From JABWCK01 sp043822385 (GTDB lineage: Archaea; Micrarchaeota; Micrarchaeia; Norongarragalinales; Norongarragalinaceae): 64,000 nt of DNA. Under the pieces are notes generated by a model. The model searched no databases. It had not been told where the DNA came from and saw only the letters and a list, made by a program, of their open reading frames with translations. Below, piece by piece: positions 56,971-64,000 of the stretch. The DNA lies in contig JBDRBT010000015.1 in NCBI GenBank assembly GCA_043822385.1, positions 3,460 through 67,459 on the forward strand, read 5' to 3'. Numbering within the stretch: position 1 is the stretch's first letter; each line of letters begins with the position of its first letter. The position numbers and the translations under genes were made by a program.

Positions 56971-57495
56971 GTGAAGTTTCCATTACAAAAAATTAAGTTG
57001 AAAGACGGTGAGTTAGTTTTGCGTACCGCTAGCTTGCGTGATGCTAGAGCGTTGAATAAAATAATTCAAGAGCAGGGCGTTAATGATTTTCTTTTGTTAA
57101 TTCCACCTGTTTCAGTAGCGTCTGCAGTAAAACGCATTAAGGAACTAAACAAGTCTAAGAAGAATGCGTGGATTGTTTGCGAGAGTAACGGCGAAGTAGT
57201 TGGTAGTGTGGACTTGCGTTTTGACAAGGGACGGATGAGCCACGTTTCGGGGTTTGGTATTTCTTTCACTAAGAAAGCGCATGGAACTGGCTTGGCTGCG
57301 TTAACTTTATCTAAAGCTTTTGCTTTCGCTAAACGCAAGGGAATTGAATTGATTTCTTCTTCAGTTATTAATGCTAACAAGCGTGCTCGTGTTTTCTACA
57401 AGAAACTTGGTTTCAAGGAAGTCGGTGTTTTGAAGAAACACTTCAAGACTGGCGGAAAATATTTGGATGTTGTTTTAATCGTCAAGAAACTTTAA
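56971..57495 (+). CDS. GNAT-family N-acetyltransferase
   Basis: 174 aa with GTG start. LVLRTASLRDARALNKIIQE, GEVVGSVDLRFDK, VSGFGISFTKKAHGTGLAAL (acetyl-CoA P-loop, Arg/Gln-x2-Gly-x-Gly/Ala degenerate as KKAHGTG) and ANKRARVFYKKLGFKEVGVL complete a GNAT fold. The substrate is unknown. Its 3' end overlaps the Nudix gene tail by 14 bases. Confidence 0.85.
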   Translation: MKFPLQKIKLKDGELVLRTASLRDARALNKIIQEQGVNDFLLLIPPVSVASAVKRIKELNKSKKNAWIVCESNGEVVGSVDLRFDKGRMSHVSGFGISFTKKAHGTGLAALTLSKAFAFAKRKGIELISSSVINANKRARVFYKKLGFKEVGVLKKHFKTGGKYLDVVLIVKKL

Positions 57496-57901
57496 GCTTC
57501 ATTATTTTTTCTATTCCTGGTTTTATTGCTATAGCTAAATTCATTTCCAGCGCTTTTTCCGGCTTGACCCAAACAAATTTCTGCAACTCGCTTTCTAACA
57601 ATTTAACTTCATTGTTTTCTGCTTTACACAAGTAGTCAATGAAAATCAAGTGTTTGTTTTCGTCGTGAAACTCCTTGTTTTTAACGCACTCTTCAACTTG
57701 AATGAAACTCAAAATTTTTATTTTCAAGCCTGTTTCCTCTAGTGCTTCTCGTTTTAATGCTTGCTCAATAGTTTCGCCGTATTCAATGTGTCCGCCAGGA
57801 ATAGTCCACTTATTGTTAAACTTGTGTGATTTAGTAAGCAAAAGCTCGCCGTCATCATTCAAAATAAATGCGCCAACAGCAACTTCAGGGTAAGTATTCA
57901 A
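57482..57901 (-). CDS. Nudix hydrolase
   Basis: 139 aa. GGHIEYGETIEQALKREALEETGL is a full Nudix box; WTIPGG precedes it; KHLIFIDYLCKAENN forms the last strands. Similar to small general-purpose members such as those acting on ADP-ribose or dNTPs. It overlaps the HIT gene's stop by four bases (ATGA), so these two are coupled. Confidence 0.9.
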   Translation of the reverse strand: MNTYPEVAVGAFILNDDGELLLTKSHKFNNKWTIPGGHIEYGETIEQALKREALEETGLKIKILSFIQVEECVKNKEFHDENKHLIFIDYLCKAENNEVKLLESELQKFVWVKPEKALEMNLAIAIKPGIEKIMKLKVS

Positions 57902-58350
57902 TTTTTTTCACCAATTTTTTCTGCTAGTTTCTTCAACTCGTTAAAGTCAGTTTGCGGTCCTAACAAAGTCGTTACGAAACCAGGGTATTCCTCGTAAAAA
58001 ACTTTTTCTTTTGCTTCCATTGCAGTGAATTCTTTTCCAACGCCGTGCAAGGGATATAATTTAGCGTGAGCGTGATTAACCCCCATGCCTTCAATTACGA
58101 GCGCAACTCTTTCTACATTTAGTTTTTTCCGCAAGAGTGAATCAACTTTTTTTACTGCAATTAAAAACGCAGAGTAGTCTTCATTGTTCATTTCGAACGC
58201 GTTGGAATCAAAATGTTTTTTCGGAATAACGAGCGTCATTCCTTTAGTGTTCGGATTAATATCGAGGAACGCGAGGAACGCGTCGTCCTCCCAAACTTTA
58301 AAACAAGGAATTTCCCCTGCAATAATCTTGCAAAAAACACAATTAAGCAT
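57898..58350 (-). CDS. HIT-family protein
   Basis: 150 aa. CVFCKIIAGEIPCFKVWEDD and AFLDINPNTKGMTLVIPKKH are typical; the histidine triad region reads VNHAHAKLYPL, so the third histidine is lysine, as in some HIT branches, while the two main ones are intact. It hydrolyses or transfers nucleotides, for example Ap4A or AMP-lysine. First gene of the HIT-Nudix pair. The rRNA promoter region starts about 140 bases upstream on the other strand. Confidence 0.88.
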   Translation of the reverse strand: MLNCVFCKIIAGEIPCFKVWEDDAFLAFLDINPNTKGMTLVIPKKHFDSNAFEMNNEDYSAFLIAVKKVDSLLRKKLNVERVALVIEGMGVNHAHAKLYPLHGVGKEFTAMEAKEKVFYEEYPGFVTTLLGPQTDFNELKKLAEKIGEKN

Positions 58351-58493
58351 GTTAGTTTATTAGTTTTCTACAACTAAAAACTTACCTTCACAAAAACCGC
58401 AACAACGCTTCCTGCGTGCTTTAAAAGATTTTTGGAGCGTTTTTAGTGTTTTGAATGCGTTTTCCGAGCATTAAATTCCTCGCCTCGAAAACG

Positions 58494-58501
58494 TTTATAA
58501 A
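58494..58501 (+). promoter_or_regulatory. rRNA operon promoter (TATA box)
   Basis: TTTATAAA preceded by CGAAAACG, which fits a BRE. Transcription would begin near 58525, about 270 bases before the 16S. It is the only strong TATA match in the 440-base gap between the HIT gene and the 16S gene. Confidence 0.6.
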
Positions 58502-58524
58502 CTCTTTCTCCAATATTTGTAAGC

Positions 58525-58796
58525 AGGTTTTACGTCTGTAAAACTTGTTTTTAATTTTTTAATGCTATAGTATCCCGGCAAGCCAGAGAATTAACTAATT
58601 TCTATGAAGGGCATTGCATTTTTCAACTATAGCGAGCGTGGAAGCTCGAACAAAGATTAAGCGTTTTTAAACAGCGTTATCTCATTCGAGTTTGACTGAT
58701 GAAGGAAAAACCCGCAAATTTAAAAAAAGGTAGCAATTAAAGCTAGTTCTTGCGATCTACTGTACTTTCCCTCCTCGTTTTTGAGGGGGGGAGTCG
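58525..58796 (+). other. Leader of the rRNA transcript
   Basis: No gene here. A 9-bp hairpin (AGGTTTTAC/GTAAAACTT) lies at the 5' end. GCTATAG (58563-58569) and CTATAGC (58628-58634) can close a 72-base domain. AAAGCTAGTTCTT (58739-58751) pairs with AAGAACTAACTTT (60779-60791) beyond the 16S, one mismatch, forming the pre-16S processing stem expected in archaea. The rest is AT-rich without recognisable structure. Confidence 0.6.
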
Positions 58797-59041
58797 ACAC
58801 CAGTTGATCCTGCTGGAGGATACTGCTATCGGATTTCGACTAAGCCATGCAAGTTTAGTGGTTCGAGCTTCGAACCACGGCGAATGGCTCAGTAACACGT
58901 AGTCAATCTAACTTTCGGACGGGAATAACCTCGGGAAACTGAGGGTAATGCCCGGCGGGACAAGAATTCTGGAATGAGTCTTGTTTGAATGGAGCCAGTG
59001 AATTGCAATTGGTTTCGCCGAAAGATGAGACTGCGGTTGAT

Positions 59042-59074
<33 letters not shown>

Positions 59075-59547
59075 ATTGATCAGTAGGGGCTATGTGAGTA
59101 GGAGCCCCGAGACGGGCACTGAGACAAGGGCCCGAGCCCTATGGGGTGCAGCAGGCGCGAAACTTCCGCAATGCGCGAAAGCGTGACGGAGGGAATCCGA
59201 GTGCAGCGCGAAAGCGTTGCTTTTGCTTGGCTTGAATAGCCAGGCGAATAAGTTCTGGGTAAATCCTGTGCCAGCCGCCGCGGTAACACAGGTAGAGCTA
59301 GTGGTATCCACGAATATTGAGCTTAAAGCGTCCGTAGCCGGCTAAGTAAATTTTCTGTGAAATCTATCAGCTTAACTGATAGGCGTGCAGGAAAGACTGC
59401 TTGGCTTGAGAGTGGGGGAGGTCAAGGGTACTCTAGGGGGAGGAGTAAAATCCTGTAATCCTTAGAGGACCATCTGTGGCGAAAGCGCTTGACCAAAACA
59501 CGTCTGACGGTGAGGGACGAAGGCTAGGGGAGCGAATCGGATTAGAT

Positions 59548-59728
59548 TTGCTTTTGAAATAAACTTTTAAAAAAGTTTAATCAAAAAATTATTTTTAGCT
59601 TCGCATGTTGACGAGGACAATTTAAAAACTTTTCTTCGCTGAAAACTACGAAAAGTTAATTAAATGTTCTTTGAATGCGTTGAATTAATTTTTCTGATTT
59701 TGATTTTTTGTTTTCAAGAGCACTAAAT
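59548..59728 (+). other. AT-rich insertion in 16S rRNA at the 790 loop
   Basis: Between GGATTAGAT and ACCCGAGTAGTCC, which are contiguous in other 16S (E. coli about 793/794), lie about 181 extra bases, over 70 percent A+T. The ends pair through GCTTTTGAAA (59550-59559) and TTTCAAGAGC (59712-59721), 10 bp, with ATTT/AAAT adjoining, as in archaeal bulge-helix-bulge introns, but a standard motif with cuts that give exactly GATTAGATACCC could not be fixed. No open frame and no group I core. An intron spliced by the tRNA endonuclease is the likeliest reading. Confidence 0.75.
59560..59586 (+). repeat. Hairpin-ATCAAA element, copy 1 (in 16S insertion)
   Basis: TAAACTTTT/AAAAGTTTA, a 9-bp inverted repeat with a two-base loop, directly followed by ATCAAA. 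One of four similar units in this rRNA operon, all in parts that are not conserved rRNA. Confidence 0.6.
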
Positions 59729-59843
59729 ACCCGAGTAGTCCTAGCAGTAAATGATGCAAACTAGGCGTTACAACAACTACGAGTTGTTGTAGTGCCGTAG
59801 GGAAACCGTTTAGTTTGCCGCTTGGGGAGTACGGTCGCAAGAT

Positions 59844-59886
<43 letters not shown>

Positions 59887-60427
59887 TGCTGCGGTTTAAT
59901 TGGATTCAACGCCGGGAAGCTCACCCAGAGAGACAGCAGGATGAAGCCCAAGCTAAAGACTTTGGCTAACAAGCTGAGAAGTGTTGCATGGCCAGCGTCA
60001 GTTCGTGCCGTGAGGTGTCAAGTTAAGTCTTGCAACGAACGAGATCTCTATCCACTGTTGCTAGTTGAGAAGAAATTTTTAACGCACTCTGTGGAGACTG
60101 CCTGCGCTAAGCAGGAGGAAGGAAGAGGCGACGCTAGGTCTGTATGGCCTGAATCTCTGGGGCCACACGTGGCATACAATGGTAAAGACAATGAGTTCCG
60201 ACACCGAAAGGTGAAGGCAATCTCCTAAACTTTACCTCAGTTCGGATTGGGGGCTGAAACTCGTCCCCATGAAGCTGGAATCCCTAGTAATCGCGTGTCA
60301 TCATCGCGCGGTGAATATGTCCCCGCTCCTTGCACACACCGCCCGTCAAGCCATCCAAGCGAGGTTTTAGTGAGGCTTCTCCTCCGGGAGAATTCGAGCT
60401 AGGGCTTCGTGAGGGGGGTTAAGTCGT

Positions 60428-60727
60428 AATTTTGTTGCGACCCACAATCGCGAGGTTGTGGAAAAAATTTGCTATATGCTGGAATCACCCGTGCATCTTG
60501 AATTGGTAACGATTCAAGTGGGGTAAATCAGCAGGGAAGTCGTCACCGGAATAGACGCTGGAAAGTGTTTATTTAGTGATTGACCCCTCAGAGACTACAC
60601 GCAGATCTCTCAGAAACTTTTAGGAAAAGTTTCATCAAAAAAAGTTTTTTGCTAAAGCTTTTTCGACAAAAAGGTTTTTGAGATGGTGATATAGTCCACG
60701 CTGCATGGCGACATGTGGATTAACGTG
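60428..60727 (+). other. Group I intron in 16S rRNA at the decoding site (E. coli 1498/1499)
   Basis: 300 bases without ORF. 5' exon ends GTCGT (60423-60427); the internal guide TTGTTGCGAC (60432-60441) pairs GCGAC with GTCGT, giving the obligatory U-G at the splice site (P1), and TTGTT with the 3' exon AACAA (P10). The intron ends in G at 60727 followed by AACAAGG, restoring the universal GTCGTAACAAGG. The conserved core is present: CTCAGAGACTACACG (P7 5' strand, about 60588-60602) and GATATAGTCC (P7 3' strand, about 60687-60696). Group I introns in archaeal rRNA have been described and are rare. Confidence 0.92.
60613..60639 (+). repeat. Hairpin-ATCAAA element, copy 2 (in group I intron)
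   Basis: GAAACTTTT/AAAAGTTTC, a perfect 9-bp inverted repeat with loop AGG, then ATCAAAA. It falls in the peripheral loop between the two P7 strands, where extra sequence is tolerated. Confidence 0.6.
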
Positions 60728-60778
60728 AACAAGGTAACCGTAGGGGAACCTGCGGTTAGATCACCTCCAATTGTTCGA

Positions 60779-60791
60779 AAGAACTAACTTT
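60779..60791 (+). other. 3' arm of the pre-16S processing stem
   Basis: AAGAACTAACTTT complements AAAGCTAGTTCTT at 58739-58751 with one mismatch. The two would clamp the 16S ends, making the substrate for the endonuclease that frees pre-16S. Confidence 0.55.
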
Positions 60792-60904
60792 GGACAAAAA
60801 CTACCCTTTAAGTAGCTTTTGTAAATAACCTTTTTTTTAAAAAACGCAAATGGGTTTTCCTTCATCGAAATTTTTTTTCGCGCCACTATTGCGCTAGCGC
60901 TTTC

Positions 60905-61014
60905 GGGCTCGTGGCGCAGTGGTAGCGCGCCTGATTTGCACAAGCTTTTGGAAAAAGAAAATCTGAGAGTTTCAGAAAATCAGGAGGCCGGGGGTTCAAA
61001 TCCCCCCGAGTCCA
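60905..61014 (+). tRNA. tRNA-Ala (UGC) with an intron, in the rRNA spacer
   Basis: Acceptor GGGCTCG/CGAGTCC with discriminator A at 61014; D arm GGCGCAGTGGTAGCGC; anticodon stem CCTGA/TCAGG, loop TT-TGC-A with anticodon UGC at 60937-60939; T arm CCGGGGG-TTCAAAT-CCCCC. About 38 bases (60941-60978) after position 37 are intron, closed by CTGA/TCAG. The spacer position and identity are the usual ones for euryarchaea and relatives. Confidence 0.92.
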
Positions 61015-61242
61015 TTAAACTTTCTTTTTAAGAAAGTTTAATCAAAGAAGAAAAAAAAAATTTAAAAACAAGTTTTTAGTAAAAAAGAATTTTTTTACTT
61101 TCTTTTCGCTTTCAAAAGCGAGGGAAGGAAAAAGCCGTTTTGGATAGAACGACGTTCTGTAGTGAGCGTTGGAGTCTTAAGCGAGTTGCTGACAATTTTC
61201 ATGAAGCGAGTAATAAGTTTTTCGGCTTTTTATACCGGGAAT
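61015..61242 (+). other. Spacer between tRNA-Ala and 23S rRNA
   Basis: No gene. It starts with a repeat hairpin (61016-61040). AAAAAGCCG (61129-61137) and CGGCTTTTT (61223-61231) are a perfect 9-bp inverted repeat closing a 95-base domain that contains AGAAC-GAC-GTTCT. Probably part of pre-23S processing; the actual BHB arms would extend past the 23S and out of the window. Otherwise AT-rich. Confidence 0.55.
61016..61046 (+). repeat. Hairpin-ATCAAA element, copy 3 (in spacer)
   Basis: TAAACTTTCTT/AAGAAAGTTTA, 11 bp with a TTT loop, followed by ATCAAAG. It starts two bases after the tRNA-Ala discriminator, so it could mark the tRNA 3' end for release. Confidence 0.6.
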
Positions 61243-63729
61243 AGGTTTTGCTGCTGCTGTTCAGTGGATGGCTAGGCTAAAGAATCGATGAAAGGCGTAG
61301 CAAGCTGCGAAAAGCCGTGGGTAGACGCATGCAGTCTTTGATCCACGGATACCTGAATTACTCCGAGAGGAGGGAAGACCAGCTGAATTGAAATAACTTA
61401 GTAGGCTGAGGAAAATAAAACAATAGTGATTGCGCTAGTAGTGCGAACGAAAGCGTAAAAGGACAAACCGAATCCGCGCCGTAAGGCGTTGTGAAATGTG
61501 GGGTTTGGGTTCTTCTTTTAAACCATTCTTGCGAGCTGAAGTCTTTTGGAAAAAAGTATCATAGAAGGTGACAGTCCTGTAAGCGAAGTGTAGAGTGGTT
61601 GTGAGGAATTCCAGAGTAGTGCTCCCCGATTTGGGAGTATGAATACGCGAGTATTAACTCGTAATCCTAAATATATCTTTAGACCGATAGCGCATAGTAC
61701 CGAGAGGGAACGTTGAAAAGAACAGCGAAAGCTGAGTTAAAAGTGCCTGAAATTGAACAGCTACATTAAGCCGTTTGCATGAAAGGATCCTTTTATTAGG
61801 AACCAGTGTGACGGCCTACTTCTTGAAGCAAGAGCCAAGGAGTTCATAGTAGTGGCAAGCATTAAGCATAGCGAAAGCGATTGAACGCAAAGGCGCAAGC
61901 CTCCAGGTTCAGGGTCTTAATCGGCCTGTTAGTCACTATTTTGAGACCCGAAGCCAAAGCGATCTATGCCAGAGCAGGGTGAAACCGTCCTTCAGGATGG
62001 TGGAGGCCCGAAACCGTTACTAGTCTATCTGTTCGGGTGACTCTGGTTTAGGGATGAAAGTTCATTCGAGCTTGGCGATAGCGGGTTCCCAGCGAAGTGA
62101 ACCGCAGTTCAGCCCCTTTGGAGACAATTGTTAGGTAGAGCTACTGAATGCGAAGAATGGGGGAGAAATCCCTCGCTTTGCTATCAAACTCCGAAGCTAA
62201 CAATGTCGTAGAAGAAGGGAGTCGGGCGTGCGAGTCAAGCGCGTACGCCGAGGGGGGAACGACCCTTACTGAAGTTAAGGTCCTTAAGCATTAACTGAGT
62301 GTAAACTCAAGGTGTTACTTGTCTAAGACAGTGGGGAGGTAGGAACAGAAGCTGCCATCCTTTAAACAACGCGTAACAGCGGACCCATCAAGACTCGTGG
62401 CACCGTAAACTATCGGGACTAAGTTAATCACCGACACTTCAGACACGTTGTGTATGCAACGGATGTAGTAGCTGGGCGTACTGGTCGGCTAGAAGCAAGG
62501 CTGTGAAGTCTTGTGGACCGGCTAGTAATGAAGATCTTGGTGCTAGTAGCAGCTATTCCAGGCAAGAATCCTGGACGCCGAATGGACAAGGTTTTCTTGG
62601 CAACGTTAATCGACCAAGAGTAAGTCGATCCTAACTCTACACGTAATCGTATTACCATGGAGGAATGGGAAACGCGTTAATATTCGCGTACTACTTTGAT
62701 GAGTGCGGCAACGCTAGTTGTTTGCTGACGCTTGCGGATAAGCCTTACAGTTGTTATACTGTTTAACCAGAATAAGAAAAAGAAGTCTCGTAATGAGGAG
62801 CATTTTTCTAAGCTGGGAATAACCGCAAGGTTAGGTTAAATCCATGAGCCCTTGAAAAGGCAATCAAAATTATTCAAAGTAATCGTACCCAGAACCAGTA
62901 CAGGTGGTCCTAGCGGAACAAGCTAAGGCGAGACAGGAGAACTAAGGTAAGGGAATTCGGCAAAATAGGCCTGTAACTTAGGGAGAAGGGCTGCCTAAAT
63001 TCTTCTCAAGATTTATCTATGAGGGGTTTTTAGGTCGCAGTTACTAGGGAACAGCGACTGTTTATCAAAAACACAAATCCCCGCAAGACGGAAACGTTGT
63101 GTACGGGGGTTGACGCCTGCTCACTGGAAGTATCTCAAACTCCTTTTCAAGGGAGCAAAGGACTTCTAAAGAGCGGATCTAACTCTGAGATTCTTAAGGT
63201 AGCGTAATACCTCGCCGCTTAATTGGCGGCTTGCATGAATGGCGTAACGACACTTCCATTGTCCCTGCCAGGGACCTGGTGAACTCACTGTCCGGTGAAG
63301 ATGCCGGAAACTTCCAGAGGGACACGAAGACTCCATGGAGCTTTACTATAGTCTGATGTTGTAATATGAGATTTACTACCAAGAGTAAGTGGGAGCCGTT
63401 ATGCTATGCCTTCTGGGGTATGGATAGGCGAAAGTGTTACACCACTTAGTAGGTTTTGTATTGCTTTACCCGCAAGGGGACAGCATTAGGTGGATAGTTT
63501 GGCTGGGGCGGTACGCCCTCGAAAAGGAAACAAGGGCGCCCAATGTTCTGCTCATTCCGGTCAGAAATCGGAAGTAGAGGGTTAAATACAAATGCAGGGC
63601 TGACTGTGTTCCTAAAAGTGTGAAACACAGAGACGAAAGTCGGGATTAACGAACCTTGAAATCCCTTTGATGAGGATTCAAGCTGTCAGACAAGCTACCC
63701 TGGAGGTAACAGGCTCGTCGCGGGTGAGA

Positions 63730-63866
63730 GTACACTAAAATTTGCCGACATTTTTCCAATGGCAAATTTTAATCAAAGGTCATTAGGTTTACCTGATGAT
63801 TATTTGTTTTAATCTCACTGTATAAGGGAGATTGGAAAAGAACTGTAGGTTCTTTTCAAAGTACAC
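63730..63866 (+). other. Insertion in 23S rRNA near E. coli 2474
   Basis: The exon GGGTGAGAGT should run into ACACATCGACC; instead 131 extra bases separate two copies of GTACAC (63730-63735 and 63861-63866). The insert is a chain of hairpins: TAAAATTTGCC/GGCAAATTTTA, TCATTAGG/CCTGATGA, TCTC/GAGA and GAAAAGAAC/GTTCTTTTC. No group I core and no convincing bulge-helix-bulge. Either an intron whose splice points lie in the repeat or an expansion kept in the RNA. Confidence 0.7.
63736..63779 (+). repeat. Hairpin-ATCAAA element, copy 4 (in 23S insertion)
   Basis: TAAAATTTGCC/GGCAAATTTTA, 11 bp with a 14-base loop, followed by ATCAAAGG. The stem bases differ from the other copies but the junction TTTA-ATCAAA is the same. 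Confidence 0.55.
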
Positions 63867-64000
63867 ATCGACCCCGCGGTTTGGTACATCGCTGTCGGCT
63901 TGGGACATCCTGGTCGTGTAGGAGCGGCCAAGGGTTGGGTTGTTCATCCATTAAAGTCCCACATGAGCTGGGTTCAGTACGTCGCGAGACAGTACGGTAG

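Larger units (their letters stand above)
61243..64000 (+). rRNA. rrl: 23S ribosomal RNA, 5' part (cut by window edge)
   Basis: Starts near GGTTTTGCTGCTGCTG; CAGTGGATGGC, GATGAAAGGCGTAGCAAGC and later CAGTACAGGTGGTCC, CTCGCCGCTTAATTGGC, ATGGCGTAACGAC, and AACAGGCTC blocks are typical. About 250 bases at the 3' end are missing. Several parts are strongly diverged, with compensating changes in helices (for example GGTTGTTCATCC at the A-loop), so it is probably functional but from a fast-evolving lineage. An insertion of about 131 bases sits near 63730-63866. Confidence 0.95.

Noticed and set aside
59941..60228. Open frame of 95 codons inside the 16S gene
   Set aside because: It lies in conserved 16S sequence (helices around 1000-1200) and codes for nothing recognisable; frames in rRNA are chance.
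62428..62658. Open frame of 76 codons on the minus strand of the 23S gene, and others at 63194-63382 and 63446-63628
   Set aside because: All are antisense to conserved rRNA blocks and have no start signal.
63730..63866. Group I intron or simple bulge-helix-bulge intron in 23S
   Set aside because: No P7-type sequence is present, and trial BHB pairings leave extra bases in the joined exons; recorded only as an insertion.

Overview
This window is archaeal chromosome, AT-rich and densely packed. The evidence for Archaea is broad: archaeal DnaG, geranylgeranylglyceryl phosphate synthase, geranylgeranyl reductase, archaetidylserine-type synthase, aIF6, ribosomal proteins L31e, L39e and S19e, prefoldin alpha, RNase P protein Rnp4, deoxyhypusine synthase, archaeal ThrRS with its own editing domain, TATA-box promoters, and a 16S-tRNAAla-23S operon. 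The divergent, intron-rich rRNA and minimal operons suggest a DPANN-type lineage, but that placement is inference. Translation starts often use TTG or GTG behind a GGTGAT Shine-Dalgarno motif, which matches the 16S 3' end (ATCACCTCC).

Layout. 1-9.7 kb: lipid backbone synthesis, an RPA-like protein, AsnRS, an iron-transporter-like protein with DUF211, Pth2, Hjc, a racemase flanked by two unexplained RNA-like stretches, CBS, Toprim and DnaG. 9.7-18 kb: a protease-less Lon-like ATPase, tRNA-Val (intron in the D-loop), tRNA-Phe, tRNA-Gly, a B3/B4 protein, a methyltransferase, a ferritin-like protein, MetRS-beta and an HTH protein with an S-layer-C-like tail. 18-30 kb: glmS-glmU-(Nudix-like)-glmM, split GMP synthase with an unknown HTH gene between its halves, ThrRS, and a membrane-fused SpeD with deoxyhypusine synthase. 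30-40 kb: MFS, AlaX, ftsY-pfdA-aIF6-L31e-L39e-PDCD5-S19e, a lipoprotein, TrmB, asparagine synthetase AS-AR, Rnp4, a tRNA-Ile candidate with two introns, and a CDP-alcohol transferase. 40-49 kb: surface proteins and a sugar-nucleotide/glycan cluster (nucleotidyltransferase, DUF2090, RHH-nucleotidyltransferase fusion, phosphohexomutase, GT2), a prenyl reductase and a cis-prenyltransferase. 49-58 kb: a minimal type IV pilus-like motor, PAC2, tRNA-Leu, CspA, a GH123-like protein, MazG, GNAT, Nudix and HIT. 58.4-64 kb: the rRNA operon, with the 23S running off the end.

How it fits together. One theme is envelope glycoconjugates: GlmS, GlmU and GlmM make UDP-GlcNAc-type donors, a second cluster supplies another activated sugar, and UppS, GT2, GGR and GGGPS supply lipid carriers and membrane lipid. 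A second theme is polyamine to hypusine: SpeD fused to a membrane domain overlaps deoxyhypusine synthase. The strongest unusual region is the rRNA operon. Its 16S is interrupted by an AT-rich insertion at the 790 loop and by a 300-nt group I intron at the decoding site. The 23S carries an insertion near the peptidyl-transferase centre. A small hairpin followed by ATCAAA recurs four times in the non-conserved parts of the operon. No CRISPR array, insertion sequence or prophage was seen.
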